From positions 62,001 through 126,000 of the forward strand of contig JAXGMN010000037.1 in assembly GCA_040768665.1 (NCBI GenBank): a stretch of DNA of 64,000 nt, in the 5' to 3' direction. The notes under the pieces were generated by a model. That model saw only the letters and a program-made list of their open reading frames with translations, searched no databases and was not told the origin of the DNA. Both the position numbers and the translations under genes were made by a program. This document shows positions 51,736-60,551 of the stretch, in pieces. Origin of the DNA: JABWBD01 sp040768665 (GTDB lineage: Bacteria > Planctomycetota > Planctomycetia > Pirellulales > Thermoguttaceae). Every line of letters begins with the position of its first letter. Within the stretch, counting starts at the first letter, position 1.

Positions 51736-52144
51736 TCGGGGCTGAGCGTGCCGATGCGGTGCATGCCGTTGAAGATGCGGCGGGCCAATTCGGCGAAATA
51801 GGTCTCGTCGGTCGCGTCGTAGGCTTCGCAGAGGGCAAAGAGGAGCGTGCCGTTGTGGTAGGCGACGTCTTCGAAGCCGGCACCGTAGCCCCAGGGCTTA
51901 TGAACGCCGTGGACCTGCTCGCGCGCACGGAATCGGCCGGCTCGAAGGAAGCCAACCCCTTGGCCGTATCGAGACGGTAGCCGTAGACCAGGTTGGTGGT
52001 CTCGCTGCCGCAGCTTTCCATATAGCGATTGCAGAGGTCGCGGGCAGCGGAAATGCGCTGCTGCGATGGCAGCGCGACGGAGTCGGTTGGGACAGAGCCA
52101 AATGAAAGCGCAGCGGTCAACCAGACAGGCGCAAAGCTTGTCAT
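51736..52144 (-). pseudogene. Truncated 5' fragment of a secreted enzyme, joined to the VIT gene
   Basis: Begins MTSFAPVWLTAALSFGSVPT (signal-like), continues YMESCGSETTNLVYGYRLDT in one frame, then AREQVHGVHKPWGYGAGFED, VAYHNGTLLFALCEAYDATD and ETYFAELARRIFNGMHRIGT in another, so one frameshift near 51950. Then the homology stops and the VIT-containing frame takes over. The second half looks like a helical-toroid (six-hairpin-type) enzyme fragment; the family was not identified. Starts 15 bp after the stop of the radical SAM gene. Confidence 0.45.
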
Positions 52145-52159
52145 CTCTCCGCGGCTGCG

Positions 52160-53260
52160 TCACGGGCACTGCACCAGCCCGGCCGCCCAGAGGCATTCGC
52201 CGCACGTGGGAAACGGATTTCCATAACAGTCGGCTTCGTTTGTCTCGCGAAGTTCGCAGCCGCTGCAGTCGATGCAGGGCGAGAAAACGAATCGGTGGAC
52301 ACGGTCGCGAAAAGCCGCGTAGGCATCGCTCTGCCATATCTCGCCCAATGCGCGTTCGCGGATGTTGCCGAAACGGCAGGCGCGGACCTGCCGTTTGCGT
52401 CCGCGATAGTAGTAATGGTAGTCGTGCAACAAAGCCAGGCAGGGACTGACGCCGCCGTCCGGAGCGATCGCCAGGCGACCCTCCTCGACGAATCGACAAC
52501 GCATCGCGCCGGCGGCCAACTCACCGCCCAACAGGCGAAGATGGGTGCCGGTGGATTGGAGCTGCGAGACGACGGCGCCGGCGGGCGAGCGGGCGTCCAT
52601 CCGCGGCAGGTCAACCGTCGGCGTCCAGGGCGAGCGGCCGTGGCGACGGGCGGTTGTGGTCCAGTGCTCGTAGAGGATTTCGCCGGCAAGTTCCTCGACG
52701 TGAGGAACGAGGTTGGTCACCAGGATCTCGCTCACCCCTGTCTCGCGCGCTAGCCGTTTCATCTCAGGCAGTTCGTGAATGTTGCGTTTGCTGGCCACGA
52801 ACACAGCGGTGACCTCCGGCTGCGCGGACCGTTGCAAGAACTTCAGCCGGTACAGATTGCGAAGATTTTCCTTCACCCGGCAGGCAACCTGGCCGTGAAA
52901 GACACCGTTTCCGCTGGAATCGGTGCCGTCGAACGAGACGATGAGCCGGTCCAGCTTGAGTTCGACGAGCGTTTCGAGCCGCCGGGGCGAAAGTTCCGCC
53001 CCGTTGGTGATCAGTTCGGTCCGCAGCCCGGCTGCTTTGACAGCCAGAAGGAAGTCGGCAAGGTGCGGGTGAACGGTCGGTTCTCCGAAGCCGCCGAGCT
53101 GGACGACTTCGGCACCGGGAATGTTACGGAGCTGGCGGACAAGCTCGGCAAACGTGTCCGGCGTCATGCTGCCGCCGGCGTCGCGCCAGGCGTGGCGGAT
53201 GCACATGCGGCAGTCGAGATTGCAGTCGGTGGTGATTTCGACGTAGACCTTCTTAAGCAT
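52160..53260 (-). CDS. Radical SAM/SPASM protein similar to tungsten-pterin (AOR) cofactor-modifying enzymes
   Basis: 366 aa. Radical SAM motif CNLDCRMC (Cys13, Cys17, Cys20) in VEITTDCNLDCRMCIRHAW; then QLGGFGEPTVHPHLADFLLA, LRTELITNGAELSPRRLETL and LDRLIVSFDGTDSSGNGVF. The C-terminal SPASM-like Cys cluster (SPCIDCSGCELRETNEADCY, GNPFPTCGECLWAAGLVQCP) is the one I associate with the 'tungsten-containing aldehyde ferredoxin oxidoreductase cofactor modifying protein' family. Lies 22 bp after arsM, so transcribed with the arsenic genes; no AOR gene is in the window. Confidence 0.8.
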   Translation of the reverse strand: MLKKVYVEITTDCNLDCRMCIRHAWRDAGGSMTPDTFAELVRQLRNIPGAEVVQLGGFGEPTVHPHLADFLLAVKAAGLRTELITNGAELSPRRLETLVELKLDRLIVSFDGTDSSGNGVFHGQVACRVKENLRNLYRLKFLQRSAQPEVTAVFVASKRNIHELPEMKRLARETGVSEILVTNLVPHVEELAGEILYEHWTTTARRHGRSPWTPTVDLPRMDARSPAGAVVSQLQSTGTHLRLLGGELAAGAMRCRFVEEGRLAIAPDGGVSPCLALLHDYHYYYRGRKRQVRACRFGNIRERALGEIWQSDAYAAFRDRVHRFVFSPCIDCSGCELRETNEADCYGNPFPTCGECLWAAGLVQCP

Positions 53261-53282
53261 CGGACGACTTTTTGGGCAGTTT

Positions 53283-54077
53283 TCACGAAGCGGTCGGTTT
53301 CACTGCCTCAATTGTGGCCGAGACGACGTATTGCTCGATTCCTCGCCCCGGCGCCCAATCACGGATGAATTGGCGGCTCTCTTCCTTCGGTTGGATCCGG
53401 ACGGACTGAAAGCCGATCTCCGTCAGGGTACGTTCCAACTCGGTGACGGTCGCTGCGCCGGCGACGCAACCGGACAGCAGTGCCAGGTCGCGGCGGAGTT
53501 CCTCCGGCATCGGTACGGTGGCCACGACATCGGAGATCGCCACGCGTCCGCCCGGCCTGAGCACCCGGAATACCTCACGGTACACGCCCGGTTTGTCGGG
53601 CGAGAGATTGACCACGCAGTTGGAGATCACCACGTCGACCGAAGAGTCGGCCAGCGGCAGGTGTTCGATCTCGCCCAGCCGGAATTCGACGTTCGCGTAG
53701 GCGGCCTTGGCGGCATTGGCCCGCGCGCGGCTGATCATCTCCGGCGTCATGTCGACACCGATCACCCGCCCGCTCGGGCCGACCTGCTTCGCCACGAGGA
53801 AGCAGTCGACCCCACCTCCACTGCCGAGATCGAGGACGGCCTCGCCGGGCTTCAGCGCGGCGATGGCCTGGGGATTGCCGCAACCAAGCCCCATCTCGGC
53901 TCCTTCGGGGAGTTGTTCAAGGTCGGACTGAGAGTAGCCCAGACGCGTGGAGTCGATTTTGACCGGCGAGGGCGATCCGCAGCACGACGGACCGCAGCAC
54001 GTGCCGGCTGTGGATGCGCTTTCGCCATAGACCTTACGCACAAGGTCTCGTGTATCGGGAGTAGACGATTCGGACAT
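53283..54077 (-). CDS. arsM: Arsenite methyltransferase
   Basis: 264 aa. SAM-dependent methyltransferase that methylates As(III). The N-terminus has a Cys-rich stretch (TAGTCCGPSCCGS). Conserved ArsM core: SQSDLEQLPEGAEMGLGCGN, EAVLDLGSGGGVDCFLVAKQ, GPSGRVIGVDMTPEMISRAR, SSVDVVISNCVVNLSPDKPG and the downstream SGCVAGA segment, giving the As-binding Cys set. Start ATG 54077 with AGGAGA upstream. Precedes the radical SAM gene; separated from acr3 by a strong palindrome. Confidence 0.93.
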   Translation of the reverse strand: MSESSTPDTRDLVRKVYGESASTAGTCCGPSCCGSPSPVKIDSTRLGYSQSDLEQLPEGAEMGLGCGNPQAIAALKPGEAVLDLGSGGGVDCFLVAKQVGPSGRVIGVDMTPEMISRARANAAKAAYANVEFRLGEIEHLPLADSSVDVVISNCVVNLSPDKPGVYREVFRVLRPGGRVAISDVVATVPMPEELRRDLALLSGCVAGAATVTELERTLTEIGFQSVRIQPKEESRQFIRDWAPGRGIEQYVVSATIEAVKPTAS

Positions 54078-54112
54078 GCTTTTCTCCTAACGCGGCCGGG
54101 CCACAACCCAAA

Positions 54113-54209
54113 TCGTTTAACCGCAACGGCCAACGTCCTGCGCGGACAGCGGTAACCAAGCCCGCCACCGCACATCGCGCGCAGGCCGTTGGCCGTTGCG
54201 ATTAAACGA
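54113..54209. repeat. Palindrome between acr3 and arsM
   Basis: A 97-bp element with 32-bp arms (54113-54144 with 54178-54209) that match at 30 of 32 positions (TCGTTTAAC..CGCAACGGCCAACG.. / ..CGTTGGCCGTTGCG.TTAAACGA), around a 33-nt loop. No similarity to the family-1 core. Could attenuate readthrough from acr3 into arsM or be another REP-like unit. Confidence 0.75.
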
Positions 54210-54238
54210 GTCGGACATATGCGCACCATGCGCAGATA

Positions 54239-55330
54239 CTACGAATAAAGACCCTGCTTTGCTACGGAAATACCCGCCTCGGCCGGCGGTTCAAAATGTC
54301 GCCGCTGGAAATAGAGAGCAACGTTCACCAGGCCGATCAGCACCGGCACCTCCACCAGCGGGCCAATTACCGCCGCAAATGCCACTCCGGAATTGATCCC
54401 GAATACGGCCACGGCCACGGCGATCGCCAGCTCGAAGTTGTTGCTGGCCGCAGTGAACGAGAGTGTCGTGGTCTTGGAGTAGTCAGCCCCGATTTTCTTG
54501 CCCATCCAGAAGCTGACCAGGAACATGGCGACGAAGTAAATCAACAGCGGTATGGCAATGCGGACCACATCCAGCGGAATCTGAACGATGAGGTTTCCTT
54601 TGAGGCTAAACATCACGAGGATCGTGAACAACAGCGCGATCAGTGTGATCGGGCTGATCTTGGGAATGAACTGCGTCTCGTACCAAGTCTTACCCTTGGC
54701 TTTGACGAGCACCAAGCGGGTGATCATCCCGGCAATAAAGGGGATCCCCAGATAGATGAACACGCTCTCAGCAATCTCTGCCATATTCACTTCGACCACG
54801 CTGCCGGAAAGACCGAACAACGGGGGCAAGACGGTGATGAATACCCAGGCGTAGACGCTGTAAAACAACACCTGGAACACACTGTTGAAGGCCACTAGCC
54901 CTGCTGCGTATTCCGTATCGCCCTTGGCCAGGTCGTTCCAGACGATCACCATGGCGATGCAGCGAGCCAGCCCGATCATGATCAGGCCAACCATGTACTC
55001 GGGATAGCTGTGCAAAAACAGGATCGCCAGGAAAAACATGAGGATTGGGCCGACGATCCAGTTCTGCACCAGCGAAAGGCCCAGAATCTTCCAGTTGCGG
55101 AAGACGTCGCCCAGTTCTTCATACTTCACTTTCGCCAGCGGCGGATACATCATCAGGATCAGGCCGATGGCGATGGGGATATTGGTCGTGCCTACCTGAA
55201 ACTTGTGGATGAACGACTCGACGCCGGGAGCCAGATATCCCGCGACGACTCCCACGGCCATCGCCAGGAAAATCCAGAGCGTGAGGTAGCGGTCCAAAAA
55301 GGAAAGCCGTTTGGAAATGCTTTCAGTCAT
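54239..55330 (-). CDS. acr3: Arsenite efflux permease, ACR3 family
   Basis: 363 aa with about ten TM helices. ACR3 signature: LDRYLTLWIFLAMAVGVVAG, KYEELGDVFRNWKILGLSLV, QNWIVGPILMFFLAILFL, the LIMIGLARCIAMVIVWNDLA motif with the conserved Cys, KGDTEYAAGLVAFNSVFQVL and the late GPLVEVPVLIGLVNVAL with the conserved Glu. Exports As(III) across the inner membrane. Transcribed with arsR upstream (93 bp gap). Confidence 0.95.
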   Translation of the reverse strand: MTESISKRLSFLDRYLTLWIFLAMAVGVVAGYLAPGVESFIHKFQVGTTNIPIAIGLILMMYPPLAKVKYEELGDVFRNWKILGLSLVQNWIVGPILMFFLAILFLHSYPEYMVGLIMIGLARCIAMVIVWNDLAKGDTEYAAGLVAFNSVFQVLFYSVYAWVFITVLPPLFGLSGSVVEVNMAEIAESVFIYLGIPFIAGMITRLVLVKAKGKTWYETQFIPKISPITLIALLFTILVMFSLKGNLIVQIPLDVVRIAIPLLIYFVAMFLVSFWMGKKIGADYSKTTTLSFTAASNNFELAIAVAVAVFGINSGVAFAAVIGPLVEVPVLIGLVNVALYFQRRHFEPPAEAGISVAKQGLYS

Positions 55331-55423
55331 TCATCCGTTGTCCTTATCTTGGAAAAAAACAATCGAGTTCTCGTTCGCGGGCCGCCGGAAAAGACCGATG
55401 TTTCCGCCCAAAACTTGCTTTGC

Positions 55424-55747
55424 TCAGAGGGCCGAAACCAGGAGCTTCAGACGGTCCAAGGCCGGCGGAGAAAGGCAATAGCAGACCCGTGGCCCGTCGA
55501 TCGAGCCGCGGACCAAACCGGCTTCCTTCAGAACCTTGAGGTGCTGAGATACGGTCGATTGCGCCAGCGGCAGTTCGTCGACCAACTCGCCGCAGACACA
55601 GGACGTACGGCGCGCCAGAATTCTGACAATCTGGACCCGCACCGGGTGGGCCAACGCCTTGGCTAACTTCGCCAGTTCCCGATCAGCCTCTACACCCTCC
55701 AGAAGTGGAAGAGATGTCTCGACGGGCGGCAGGCAGGTGTGCTCCAC
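55424..55747 (-). CDS. arsR: ArsR-family repressor
   Basis: 107 aa, GTG 55747 with GGAGGAGAG just upstream; the longer open frame is not needed. Winged-helix ArsR: LAKALAHPVRVQIVRILARR, the SCVCGEL As(III)-binding cysteines, PLAQSTVSQHLKVLKEAGLV, GSIDGPRVCYCLSPP. A perfect 7-bp inverted repeat, TATCGTA-N4-TACGATA, lies at 55774-55791 and is the likely autoregulatory operator. First gene of the arsR-acr3 unit. Confidence 0.93.
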   Translation of the reverse strand: MEHTCLPPVETSLPLLEGVEADRELAKLAKALAHPVRVQIVRILARRTSCVCGELVDELPLAQSTVSQHLKVLKEAGLVRGSIDGPRVCYCLSPPALDRLKLLVSAL

Positions 55748-55773
55748 GAATTGCTCTCCTCCGGTTAATCGTG

Positions 55774-55791
55774 TATCGTAAATATACGATA
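55774..55791 (-). promoter_or_regulatory. ArsR operator (TATCGTA-N4-TACGATA)
   Basis: A perfect inverted repeat of 7-bp arms with a 4-bp AT-rich spacer (AATA), 27 bp upstream of the arsR GTG. Position and symmetry are typical of SmtB/ArsR operators overlapping the promoter. Confidence 0.7.
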
Positions 55792-55852
55792 GGAGCAACG
55801 GTGAAGTTCGTCAACCCGATAATCTATCTATATTTACACCCCTATTTGGTAG

Positions 55853-56236
55853 CTACCGTGAGTGCGGACAGCAGCCGCCAGCCTTTCGGACCTTAGCGGC
55901 CCGCACACTGTCGGCCTGAATTTCGGGCACCTCTTGGAAACAAGTCACCGCGCAATCGAGAAGCTTCTGGTGGAAGGTGTTTTCGGCGGGCGCAAGCGAA
56001 TAGTGGATCCATAGCCCCGACTTACGCGAGGTGACCAGCCCCGCTTTTCTCAAATGGCCCAGATGCCGGGAGACTCGCGGCTGGGGAACGCCGAGGATCT
56101 GGACAAGGTCTCCCACACAAAACTCCCCCTCCTGGAGCAGACTCAGAATCCGCAATCTGGTCCGGTCGCAGAAGGCGCGGAACATCAGGCTGATCTGCTG
56201 GGAATCCGGTTTCGGGCTGTTGACTCTTACAGGCAT
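55853..56236 (-). CDS. Second ArsR-family regulator
   Basis: 127 aa from ATG 56236; the longer open frame is doubtful. Winged helix with FCDRTRLRILSLLQEGEFCV, GDLVQILGVPQPRVSRHLGH, LRKAGLVTSRKSGLWIHYSL. C-terminus carries Cys residues (KLLDCAVTCF, KAGGCCPHSR) that may bind metal. It lies 105 bp upstream of arsR and 87 bp downstream of the ABC operon. Its target is unknown; it may regulate the arsenic or ABC genes. Confidence 0.85.
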   Translation of the reverse strand: MPVRVNSPKPDSQQISLMFRAFCDRTRLRILSLLQEGEFCVGDLVQILGVPQPRVSRHLGHLRKAGLVTSRKSGLWIHYSLAPAENTFHQKLLDCAVTCFQEVPEIQADSVRAAKVRKAGGCCPHSR

Positions 56237-56323
56237 GATACCGTCTTTTTCCGTCGTTGGGGGTTGACAACCCTGATGCGGACACACACCGCGCACCTCA
56301 GTTTTGTTATCGTATCCATCTGC

Positions 56324-57019
<696 letters not shown>

Positions 57020-57022
57020 GGA

Positions 57023-58240
57023 CTAAATCTCCTGGAAGGTGGCACAAGGATCCAATAGCGCGGCACGGCGAGCCGGGAAATAGCTGGCCACCAGGGCGAT
57101 GCCCGCGGAAACCAGCACGGCCCACAGAACCATCATCGGCATCGGCAGAACGATCACGCCGGCCAGCCGCGGGCCGAGCGTGACCGCCAGCAGCGTGCCG
57201 AGCAGGAAGCCGCCCACGCCGCCGACCAGCCCCAGCAAAAGCGCCTTGAGCAGGAAAATCCGCTGGATCAGCCCAGACTCGGCGCCCAGGGCCATCAGCG
57301 TGCCGATCTCGCGGCGGCGCTCGAAGACATTGGCATACATGTAGTTGGCGATTCCCGCCCCGCCCACGACGACGATGATGGCCACGAAGATCATCGACAG
57401 CCGCTCCATCATCTTGTTGACGTTCGCCTGCGTGGCCACCACCTGGGAGACGGTGACGACCTTGGCATCAGGCAGGAGCTTGTTGACCTTGTCGACCAGC
57501 CCGGCGGAGATTTCCTTGCAGCACCCCACAATTTCGATGCAGCTTACCACGGCGTCGCGGCCCGAGAGCCGTTGGACCGTGTGCAGGTGGGTGAAGATCC
57601 GCGAGTCGTCGACTGTGCCGGTCTGAGGCAGGACGGCCAACACCGAAAACTCCTCGCCCAGCAGGTTCAGAGACTGGCCTTCGCGGACGCCCAGCGAAGC
57701 GGCCACGTCCGCGCCGACGAGGGCCTCGCGCTCCTCCAGCGTCTCAATTACGCGTTTGCGGACCAGGGTCTTCTTGTCCTCCGGCTCGGACGCCCCACCG
57801 ACATTGACGGCCCCGCAGCCGATCGGCCGGCTGAAGATACCCGCTCCGGCCCAGGCCGCCTTGGCCTGGAACTCGCTCTTGGGCAGGATGCCGGTCAAGG
57901 TGAAGCGGCGTCCCTGGAAGTCCACGGGCAGACACAGCTTGGGCGAGAGGTTGTCGACGCCCTGGATGTTGGACATCGTCAGCCGCATGACGTATTCCTC
58001 GGGGATCACGTCGTTGTGCAGATCGGCCGAGTAGTAGTCCTGCAGCGAGACCGACTTGGGCAGCACGAGCACGTTTGCCCCCAATGTGTCCAACTCCCGG
58101 GCCACCGCCATCTCCGAGTAGTGGGTGATGTTGCGGATGGCCACGACGGTGGTGATCCCCAGCAGGATTCCAAAGAGAATCGTGAACATCTGGTTCTTGC
58201 GTTCAAATAGTTCGCGCCAAACAAGGGTAGAAAGCTTCAC
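57023..58240 (-). CDS. FtsX/MacB-like ABC transporter permease
   Basis: 405 aa with an N-terminal TM helix (MFTILFGILLGITTVVAIRN), a long periplasmic MacB-type domain (DTLGANVLVLPKSVSLQDYY, GRRFTLTGILPKSEFQAKAA, DDSRIFTHLHTVQRLSGRDA) and three C-terminal TMs with the MSMIFVAIIVVVGGAGIANY-like and RREIGTLMALGAESGLIQRI segments diagnostic of FtsX permeases. Probably extracts or exports lipoprotein or small molecules together with the ATPase. Downstream of two thioredoxin-like genes. Confidence 0.92.
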   Translation of the reverse strand: MKLSTLVWRELFERKNQMFTILFGILLGITTVVAIRNITHYSEMAVARELDTLGANVLVLPKSVSLQDYYSADLHNDVIPEEYVMRLTMSNIQGVDNLSPKLCLPVDFQGRRFTLTGILPKSEFQAKAAWAGAGIFSRPIGCGAVNVGGASEPEDKKTLVRKRVIETLEEREALVGADVAASLGVREGQSLNLLGEEFSVLAVLPQTGTVDDSRIFTHLHTVQRLSGRDAVVSCIEIVGCCKEISAGLVDKVNKLLPDAKVVTVSQVVATQANVNKMMERLSMIFVAIIVVVGGAGIANYMYANVFERRREIGTLMALGAESGLIQRIFLLKALLLGLVGGVGGFLLGTLLAVTLGPRLAGVIVLPMPMMVLWAVLVSAGIALVASYFPARRAALLDPCATFQEI

Positions 58241-58266
58241 GAGCGTTTTCTCCTATTCGCTATTGG

Positions 58267-59078
58267 CTATTGGCGAGGTCCGCAGCCGCCGGGGCCACAC
58301 TGGCCCCCGGCACACGGGCCGGACTGCGCCGAAGCGACCTTGGCGACCAGGTGGTCCTTGGTAACCGGCCCGGAAAACTTCCCGATCGGCTGTCCCGGGG
58401 GGGCCAAAAGGACCGTCGTGGCCTGCGGGCTACGAGGATCGACCTGAAGATCGCGGAGGAAGCCCGCTTCGGCTGGATCTTCGGGATTGAGAAGCACGAC
58501 TTCCGAAGCGGCAGCAAAACGGGCGTCGGCCCGGAAATCATGCGCCCCTTTGAGAGCAGCCTGGGCGTATTGGGTCTTCTGATTGGCGACGCAGAGCACC
58601 ACCAGCTTGCGATCCTGTAGGGCTTTCATGCATTGCGCGGTGCAGGGGCTAACAATCGCCTGAGCCAGATCTTGCTGGGTGAACTGGATCGGAAACCCCT
58701 TGGTTACCACCCCGCACGGCGCGATCGCCAAGACCAGCGGCATGGGAGCCCGGCTCAGGCCGAACCGTTCAACGATTGCCCGCTCATTGGGGTCCGTGAT
58801 CTGGATGCCGATCTTTTCGGCGGAATCGGCGAGCGACTGCATCCCAGCTTGGAACACGCCGAACATCTTCTGAGATTGCTCGTCGTTCTCTTTCCAAAAG
58901 AAAACGAACAAATGCTTTGCGGCGGCGCGGCGCGGTCAAGGCCGCTTGACCTTGGCTTACGCCGGCTACCGTGCGCTGGGCTGTGGACCTGGGCCGGCGC
59001 GTCTGGGCCGGCGACAAGCGACAGCCCAACCACCGCGATGACCGCGGCGACCATGCTAGGCTCCATCCTTGGCATCAT
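58267..59078 (-). pseudogene. Thioredoxin-like secreted protein, copy 1, one frameshift
   Basis: ATG 59078 behind AAGGAG gives a signal peptide (EPSMVAAVIAVVGLSLVAGP), but the mature frame (AAAKHLFVFFWKENDEQSQK, then MFGVFQAGMQSLADSAEKIG) is in another frame, implying one indel near 58930-58960 in a CG-rich microrepeat. The rest is intact to 58267: two tandem thioredoxin-like folds (PMPLVLAIAPCGVVTKGFPI, SPCTAQCMKALQDRKLVVLC, ARFAAASEVVLLNPEDPAEA) and a Cys/Gly tail CAGGQCGPGGCGPR. Paralogous to the next gene. Confidence 0.7.
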
Positions 59079-59190
59079 CCTACTCCTTACGTGAAAACAA
59101 AGTGACGTGGAAATCCCACCTGCCGCACGCGCAGAGCAGAGCGTGCGACACGATCCGTCGTGAAAGAAGAAAGTCCGCCGCCTACCGCGA

Positions 59191-60041
59191 CTACCGCGGT
59201 CCGCAGCCGCCGGGTCCGCAGCCGCCCGGACCTGCCGAAACTGGCCTTCATGAGCGTCTCGGCGAGCAGCTCTTTGGTCGTCGCCCTTCGGTTTGCCGAT
59301 GGGCGACCCCGGTGGCGCCAGAAAGACCGTGACGGCATCGGCCGCGTCGGTTTGATTTCGAGATCCGCCAGGAAGTCCGCCTCGGCTGTATCCTTGGGGT
59401 CGAGCATCACGACTTCCGTGGCTGGCGAAGCGGACGTCGGCCTGGAAATCGCGGACGCCTTTCATGGCCTCCTCGCCGGACTTCATGCTCGCGTTCTGCA
59501 CGCAAAGGAACACGAGTTTGCCGTCCTGGAGCCGCTTCATGCACTGCTGGGTGCCGGGAGTGGCCAGTCCGGTCAGAAGATCCCCTTGGCTCAGCGGCGA
59601 GGAAATCCGCCCGTGATGGCGCCGTTGGGAGCGATCGCCAGGACCAGCGGCATCGGGCGCCCGCTCCAGTCCGTACTCCTTGACGATCTCTTTTCACCCG
59701 CATCAGTCACGTTGACCGCAACGGCATCCGCCCGGTCGGCAAGGTCAGCCATCGCCTCCTCGAACACCTTCCGCATGGCCGCGGTGGATTCATCGTCGGT
59801 TTTCCAGAAGAAGGCAAAGAGGTACTTGTCGGCTTCGGCCGCTTTCGCGATCGCCGTCTTGGCGGCGCTTGGGGCCGCCACTTCGGCCGAAGTCTTGGAA
59901 TCGACCGTTGTTGTAGCCACTGCGGCCGACTCGGCCCGCCTCGTTTCCGTCGACTGCGCCGATCCGCCGCAGCCGGCCGACAAGAGGGCAAACCCGGCCC
60001 CGGCCAATGCCAGGACTCCCAGTGCAAGGCGAGACTCTCAT
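59191..60041 (-). pseudogene. Thioredoxin-like secreted protein, copy 2, several frameshifts
   Basis: ATG 60041 with GGGAGA upstream, about 40 bp after a shared operator. Segments in changing frames: LALGVLALAGAGFALLSAGC lipobox, ADKYLFAFFWKTDDESTAAM, ADLADRADAVAVNVTDAGEK, PMPLVLAIAPNGAITGGFP, QQCMKRLQDGKLVFLCVQNA, MLDPKDTAEADFLADLEIKP, VTVFLAPPGSPIGKPKG, then a GPGGCGPGGCGPR tail. Same architecture as copy 1. At least four frame changes. First gene of the operon with copy 1 and the ABC genes; predicted to act in the envelope. Confidence 0.65.
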
Positions 60042-60082
60042 GGTCGCAGTCTCCCTGAGGAAGAAGGAGTTTATTCGGTACG

Positions 60083-60120
60083 GCGAATATACACTATATT
60101 CGGTAACAAGCATATAGCGG
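60083..60120 (-). promoter_or_regulatory. Shared operator module (copy 2), thioredoxin-like/ABC promoter
   Basis: Inverted repeat GCGAATATAC-A-CTATATTCGG (60083-60103), 19 of 21 bases identical to the site at 63532, followed after 9 bp by TATAGCGG. It ends 42 bp upstream of the copy-2 ATG. The same 9-bp spacing to the same TATAGCGG box is present at the other site. Confidence 0.75.
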
Positions 60121-60349
60121 AATAGTCTATTTCGGATCTTTTCACAACGACACCGGGATTGGTGACCAAAGAGGGTGTCGAAGTCGGCGGTGAACAGCCG
60201 GCACGTCGATCGAAAGCCCGATTCGTCTACCTCTCCCCTCGTTCGAGGTACAGCCCAGAGGAGTCGGCATCGTTCTCTACTGTACACGGGCCCACAGCGT
60301 GCTTTGCTCGAAGGCAGGGACGTGCGACGTTGACTTTTTGCCTCCAGAC
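60121..60349. other. Intergenic, nothing recognised
   Basis: 229 bp between the shared operator and the RND fragment; no gene or clear repeat. Confidence 0.35.
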
Positions 60350-60541
60350 AAGACGATCCGCTGCTCCATCTCCTGGGCATCAGGCCGTTGTACAGCCACA
60401 CACTGCACACGATCGGAATGTCGATGGCTGAACAATGCCCGTCGGCATGCGCAGCAAGCCAAACGGCGTAAGCAGCACCAGAACCAGTGCCGCCACCACA
60501 AAGGTATACGGACGGCGAAGGGCGAGACGAACAATCCACAT
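60350..60541 (-). pseudogene. RND efflux transporter N-terminal fragment, frameshifted
   Basis: ATG 60541 gives MWIVRLALRRPYTFVVAALV, the cytosolic start and TM1 of RND (AcrB/CusA-type) pumps, then breaks. AIDIPIVCSVWLYNGLMP and QEMEQRIV follow in other frames, exactly in the RND order, after which the homology ends. So a truncated RND gene of ~65 codons remains, 10 bp downstream of the octaheme cytochrome stop. Either a deletion or a misassembled junction. Confidence 0.65.
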
Positions 60542-60551
60542 GGAGCACGTT

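Noticed and set aside
59160..60125. 321-codon plus frame
   Set aside because: Antisense of the frameshifted thioredoxin-like copy 2; random composition.
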